Source: an uncultured Roseburia sp.
GTDB lineage: Bacteria; Bacillota; Clostridia; Lachnospirales; Lachnospiraceae
NCBI GenBank assembly: GCA_947174805.1
Contig: CAMWKH010000002.1
Coordinates: 124,001-188,000, forward strand
Direction: 5' to 3'
DNA length: 64,000 nucleotides
Under the pieces are notes generated by a model, which had not been told where the DNA came from, searched no databases, and saw nothing but the letters and a program-made list of their open reading frames with translations. Within the stretch, counting starts at the first letter, position 1. Each line of letters starts with the position of its first letter. The position numbers and the translations under genes were made by a program. Shown one piece after another: positions 60,341 through 64,000 of the stretch.

Positions 60341-61747
60341 TTACTCTTTTCCATTCCAGCAATAAGTACACAATTTGCACTTATCCACTCCTGTGGCATC
60401 CAGCATATCATCCAGCCGGTTAAAATGCAGGGAGGTAAATCCCTGTTCTTTGCGCATCTCCTCCACCATCTTTTCATATCTCTCGGAATTAGGGTCCGCA
60501 TACTCCGCCAAAATTTCTTCCGTCACATTTCCATTCTCCAGGTTATCAATCACCCGGCGGGAAAATAAATCCATATCCGAGGTGGAACGGGAAAAATTCA
60601 AATATTTACAGCCATACAAGATCGGCGGGCAGGCAGGACGGACATGCACCTCTGTGGCTCCGCTCTGATAGAGAAACTCCACGGTTTCCCGAAGCTGGGT
60701 TCCCCTTACAATGGAATCGTCAATTAAAAGCATGCGCTTGTCCCAAATCAAATCTTTCACTGCCAAAAGCTTCATTTTTGCAATGAGGTCGCGTTTGCTC
60801 TGGATGGTTGGCATAAAAGACCTGGGCCATGTGGGCGTATATTTAATAAAGGGCCTGGAAAAAGGGATTCCGGATTCATTGGCATATCCGATTGCATGGG
60901 GAACGCCGGAGTCCGGGACTCCCGCCACAATATCCGGTTTCACGTCATCCCTCTGGGCCATCTTCCTGCCGCAGTGGTAACGCATCTGCTCCACATTCAT
61001 CCCCTCATAGGAGCTGGCGGGATATCCGTAATACACCCAGAGAAAAGTACAGATTTTCATCTCATTTCCAGGTTCGCACAGGGAAACACAGTCTTTATCC
61101 GTCACCAGGACAATCTCCCCGGGACCTAATTCTTTATAATCGGAATAGCCCAGGTTGTGATAGGCAAAATTTTCAAAGGAAATACAAAATGCCCCCTCCT
61201 TTTTGCCAATCACCACCGGCGTTCTGCCATATTGGTCTCTTGCGGCATAGAGCCCTGCCTGGTTCATGAGAATCAAAGACAGGGAACCTTCCACGGATTC
61301 CAGGGCATAGCGGATGCCCTGGGTTAAGTCCTCTTTCTGATTAATCAACGCCGCCACCAGTTCTGTGGCATTGATCTCCCCACCGCTCTGTTCCATAAAA
61401 TGCGAATGGCCGCCGTCAAAAAGCTTTTGTATAAGGCTTTCGCTGTTATTTATCTTTCCCACCGTAGTGATGGCATAAGTGCCGTGGTGGGAACGTATCA
61501 TAAGCGGCTGGGGCTCATAGTCCGAAATACACCCGATTCCATACCACCCTTTCATCTCATTCACATCTTTGTCAAATTTGGTCCGAAAGGGAGCATTTTC
61601 AATATTGTGAATGGCCCGGTTAATCCCGTTTTCCCCATACACCGCCATGCCTCCCCGTCTCGTTCCCAGATGGGAATGATAGTCAATTCCAAAAAATAAA
61701 TCAAATACACAATCCTGTTGTGATGCCACTCCAAAAAAACCGCCCAT
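60341..61747 (-). CDS. PurF-like amidophosphoribosyltransferase paralogue lacking the N-terminal cysteine
   Basis: The protein has 468 residues, the size of PurF. The C-terminal phosphoribosyltransferase half keeps the PRPP loop (LLIDDSIVRGTQLRETVEF) and a cluster KCKLCTYCWNGKE like the iron-sulfur cysteines of Bacillus-type PurF. The N-terminal half has class II glutaminase character, but the chain begins MGGFFGVASQ, so the catalytic Cys that should follow Met is replaced. The expected HGNLVN-type segment reads VGKINNSES. The ATG has a good promoter and ribosome binding site just upstream, so the start is not in doubt. It may use ammonia or have taken on another role. Confidence 0.85.
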   Translation of the reverse strand: MGGFFGVASQQDCVFDLFFGIDYHSHLGTRRGGMAVYGENGINRAIHNIENAPFRTKFDKDVNEMKGWYGIGCISDYEPQPLMIRSHHGTYAITTVGKINNSESLIQKLFDGGHSHFMEQSGGEINATELVAALINQKEDLTQGIRYALESVEGSLSLILMNQAGLYAARDQYGRTPVVIGKKEGAFCISFENFAYHNLGYSDYKELGPGEIVLVTDKDCVSLCEPGNEMKICTFLWVYYGYPASSYEGMNVEQMRYHCGRKMAQRDDVKPDIVAGVPDSGVPHAIGYANESGIPFSRPFIKYTPTWPRSFMPTIQSKRDLIAKMKLLAVKDLIWDKRMLLIDDSIVRGTQLRETVEFLYQSGATEVHVRPACPPILYGCKYLNFSRSTSDMDLFSRRVIDNLENGNVTEEILAEYADPNSERYEKMVEEMRKEQGFTSLHFNRLDDMLDATGVDKCKLCTYCWNGKE

Positions 61748-61780
61748 GTATTTATCCTCTTTTCTTTCAATTCAAGGAAT

Positions 61781-61810
61781 ATTATACATGGTTTCTATGG
61801 CATTGTGCAA
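61781..61810 (-). promoter_or_regulatory. Sigma-A promoter of the PurF-like gene
   Basis: The minus strand reads TTGCAC, 18 bases, TATAAT. It overlaps the end of the uracil-DNA glycosylase remnant. Confidence 0.7.
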
Positions 61811-61978
61811 GAATTTGATGATATATTTTCACAAAATTCTTGATGTTTCTTTACAATCTCAAAAAAATCTGCCTTTGAAATGTCATATTTGGATACATCC
61901 CGAAGAATTGCCGAGGGATGGTATGTGGAAAGGGCAGGTATTTATATGTTGTTCTATGTCATTCCATGTATATTGCAT
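61795..61978 (-). pseudogene. Internally deleted, frameshifted uracil-DNA glycosylase remnant
   Basis: This remnant is not in the ORF track. The minus strand has AAAGGAGAACTT then ATG 61978 and MQYTWNDIEQHINTC, matching the N-terminus of family-4 type uracil-DNA glycosylases (a TWEEL...C start). A few codons later another frame opens with LSTYHPSAILRD, the C-terminal TYHPxxLLR motif of the same family, and runs to TAG at 61795 (ending KKHQEFCENISSNSCTMP). The middle of the gene, about 150 residues, is missing. The span is one base out of frame, so no functional product is possible. Confidence 0.72.
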
Positions 61979-62022
61979 AAGTTCTCCTTTGTCATATATT
62001 GATAACCAAAATAGGAATCCTC

Positions 62023-63867
62023 TCACACCGGCAGGCTGTCCCTCACACAGAGCACGCCCCAGCCCACCTGGGGATTGGGATACGCATCAAAGGCCGGAAG
62101 TTCCCTCACTCCCCTTAAAAGATAAGCCTTTAACTTTTCTCCGTATAAAAAAACATCCCGTCCATCCACAATTCCATACTGCATCAAAAGCGCCGCACTT
62201 CCCGTAACAAAGGGCGCCGCCATGGAAGTCCCGCTTCTTGCCGCGTACCCCCCTCCCGGGGAGGCAGACATAATATCTACCCCGGGAGCTGCCAAATCAG
62301 GCTTCGCCTGGTCGGTCCATGCCGTAAAGCCCCTGCCGGAAAAAGGAGCCGCACTGTCTGTCTGGGAATCGTAGGCCCCTACGCTGATCACTCTGTCGGC
62401 GGTGGAGGGAATCGTTAAGGTACGGATCTCCGAGGGGTAGGGAAAGCCTGTGATATCATTTAATGTTCCCCCGGAGGGCAGCCAGAAATCGTAAGTGCCG
62501 TCTAAAATCCGCCCTGCAGTAAGCTTAAACTTCCACAGGCCGGAGGGAATATAATTTTCCCTGGGTATAAAATCAATATAAATTTCCTGGTAGATACTGT
62601 AAGGGGATGGCTCCCCGTAGTAGACTAAAAGCCGCAGGGCATCAAAGTCTGCCCGCAAAGTTCCCCGGCCCAAAAGAACCCCGGTGCTTCTCCCGTTGGG
62701 AAGAAAAATCTCCAGGCGGATGTCGTCCTGATAACGCTTCCACATCTGGACATTCAGCCTAGCCTCAAAGCTGCTGACGGAAAGTTCCACCTCATTTGTT
62801 TCCCCGGAGGAAATTTTCCCGGTAAAATGCTTGTTGCTCACCCCCTCATTTCCGGTTCCCACCACAATACTGCATTGATGATGATTGGACATATCATTTA
62901 AAAACGTCTCAATCAGGCTGCTGCCGCTGTGGGAGCCGTAATTATTTCCAAAACTTAGATTTATGGCCACAGGCTTGCGAAGACGTTCCGCCTCCCGGAT
63001 ACAAAAGTCCACTGCTGTCATCAGCTCCGTGGTTTTGGGAAATCCCTCCTCACCGGAACTGCCAAGCTTTACCACCAAAAGTTCCGACTCATAGGCCACC
63101 CCCCGGTATCTGCCCATGGAAGCCCTGCCAAGCCCCGCCGCAATCCCTGCCACATGGGTGCCATGGCCGCTTACATCCCTGCTGGGCACGATTTTCTGTC
63201 TGTCCCTGTCATTTCCCTGGGACAGGGCCTGATTTAGCATCTCATTGGTAAAAATCACTCCTCTGCCATAGGGTTTGGGCGGCTCATAGGTAATATTCCC
63301 GTTTAACTCCGTTTTCGTATCATTGAGACGGCCGGCGTCTAATGTCTGATCCCAGAGTTTTAAAATTCTGCTGGTGTTGTTTGGATAAATAAAATCCGGA
63401 TGGGCATAGTCGATGCCGCTGTCAATCACTGCCACCAAAACTCCTTTTCCCGTAAGATTAAGAGTCCCCTCCACTCCAATATCCCCGCTTCCTGTCTGGG
63501 GAGACTGTACCTGGGTAATACATGAGGCTCTTTTTGCCGCATTTACAGCAAAAAAGAGCCTCTTTGGTTTCTCCATATAAATAATATTTGTAAGCTTTGA
63601 TACCGGCTCCACCAGCGCTTGAGGTAAAGTTAAAATGGCATAGGACTGATTCAGGGGTACAATCCCAATCTGCTGCCTCAATGGCTCCCCCACACTTTCC
63701 CCTAGGGCCTCTATCTGCTCCAAACCATCTGCGGTATGCCGCACAATTACCTCCCAGGTGTTTGTGGCCGGGGAATAGCCCACATTTAAGTTCAGGGATT
63801 TCTGCCTCTCCTCCTCCGTGGCACTGAGAGCCAGATCTAAAAGATTTTCCATTTTTCCGTTTGTCAT
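62023..63867 (-). CDS. Csp-like subtilisin family (S8) protease with complete triad
   Basis: The protein has 614 residues without a signal peptide. An N-terminal prodomain-like region (about 25-110, YSPATNTWEVIVRHTADG) precedes the subtilase core with Asp149 (VLVAVIDSGIDYAHPDF), His235 (DVSGHGTHVAGIAAG) and Ser548 (RSGTSMAAPFVTGSAALLM). A jelly-roll insertion (about 340-480) sits between His and Ser, as in the Csp germination proteases. All catalytic residues are intact, like CspB. Whether it processes SleC-like enzymes or another target is unknown. ATG at 63867. Confidence 0.85.
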   Translation of the reverse strand: MTNGKMENLLDLALSATEEERQKSLNLNVGYSPATNTWEVIVRHTADGLEQIEALGESVGEPLRQQIGIVPLNQSYAILTLPQALVEPVSKLTNIIYMEKPKRLFFAVNAAKRASCITQVQSPQTGSGDIGVEGTLNLTGKGVLVAVIDSGIDYAHPDFIYPNNTSRILKLWDQTLDAGRLNDTKTELNGNITYEPPKPYGRGVIFTNEMLNQALSQGNDRDRQKIVPSRDVSGHGTHVAGIAAGLGRASMGRYRGVAYESELLVVKLGSSGEEGFPKTTELMTAVDFCIREAERLRKPVAINLSFGNNYGSHSGSSLIETFLNDMSNHHQCSIVVGTGNEGVSNKHFTGKISSGETNEVELSVSSFEARLNVQMWKRYQDDIRLEIFLPNGRSTGVLLGRGTLRADFDALRLLVYYGEPSPYSIYQEIYIDFIPRENYIPSGLWKFKLTAGRILDGTYDFWLPSGGTLNDITGFPYPSEIRTLTIPSTADRVISVGAYDSQTDSAAPFSGRGFTAWTDQAKPDLAAPGVDIMSASPGGGYAARSGTSMAAPFVTGSAALLMQYGIVDGRDVFLYGEKLKAYLLRGVRELPAFDAYPNPQVGWGVLCVRDSLPV

Positions 63868-63929
63868 ATTTTTTCCCTAGAAAAGTACTTGCTCTATCCT
63901 ATGCAGACAAGGCGTAAAACAGAACAAAC

Positions 63930-64000
63930 CTATTGGGATAAAACCACCCCGTCCTTAATCTGAATCCCGGGGGATAGTCCTTCCAGATAAGAAAAAAACT
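63930..64000 (-). CDS. 3' end of an unknown gene (5' beyond the window)
   Basis: The minus strand reads ...FFSYLEGLSPGIQIKDGVVL-SQ and stops at TAG (63930-63932). The frame is open to the window edge. Only about 23 residues are visible, so no function can be given. It ends 63 bases before the subtilase start. Confidence 0.45.
   Translation of the reverse strand, partial: FFSYLEGLSPGIQIKDGVVLSQ

Noticed and set aside
1-64000. CRISPR arrays, tRNA/rRNA genes, insertion sequences, prophage or integrase genes
   Set aside because: I saw no regular repeats, cloverleaf genes, transposase or integrase motifs while reading both strands; a tRNAscan or ISfinder search was not possible.

Overview
The window looks like a chromosomal segment of a spore-forming, probably motile Clostridia member, most likely Lachnospiraceae. 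Evidence: a spoIIR gene, a coat/ferritin-like protein, a Csp-like subtilase, a TIGR04086 membrane protein, a DUF6179/DUF6323-like remnant, AGGAGG ribosome binding sites throughout, and a chemotaxis operon. I see no rRNA, tRNA, insertion sequence, phage gene or CRISPR array. Taxon and family names come from memory of the families; no search was run.

Region 1 (1-9.2 kb, minus strand) begins with a truncated sensory diguanylate cyclase. It is followed by a PTS-driven dihydroxyacetone kinase module: rpoN, a sigma-54 activator with an N-terminal HPr-like domain, then dhaL, dhaM, ptsH, ptsI and dhaK. Two consensus -24/-12 promoters (TGGCACG-N4-TTGC) lie before dhaL and before dhaK. Sigma factor, activator, phosphate donors, kinase subunits and target promoters are therefore all encoded together.

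Region 2 (9.2-34.6 kb) is mixed housekeeping and accessory DNA: a coiled-coil protein with an internal duplication, a flotillin, an RHH protein, unknown genes, a DUF6323/DUF6179-like remnant, and a secreted subtilase with an unusual C-terminal domain next to a small secreted protein. Then come an aldose-1-epimerase, asnS, a trigger-factor-like lipoprotein, DUF1934, spoIIR, an Fe-S aldo/keto reductase, nadE, hslO, a methyltransferase, a spore-coat-like protein, a MATE exporter behind a structured leader (riboswitch candidate), a CorA transporter and a feoA-feoA-feoB operon with a FeoB-associated microprotein missing from the ORF track.

Region 3 (34.7-60.3 kb) is a signalling island. It holds a PAS-GGDEF-EAL protein, two REC-HD-GYP proteins, a cheR-cheB-cheY-cheA-cheW-mcp operon, a phosphorelay cluster (REC, REC-HPt, large hybrid kinase), a BvgS-like hybrid kinase paired with a membrane GGDEF protein, and a divergent operon of a solute-binding lipoprotein plus two chemoreceptors. 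Cyclic-di-GMP synthesis and breakdown are thus interleaved with chemotaxis.

Region 4 (60.3-64 kb, minus strand) has a PurF-like protein lacking the N-terminal glutaminase cysteine, a decayed uracil-DNA glycosylase remnant in its upstream region, a Csp-like subtilase with a complete triad, and the tail of one more gene.
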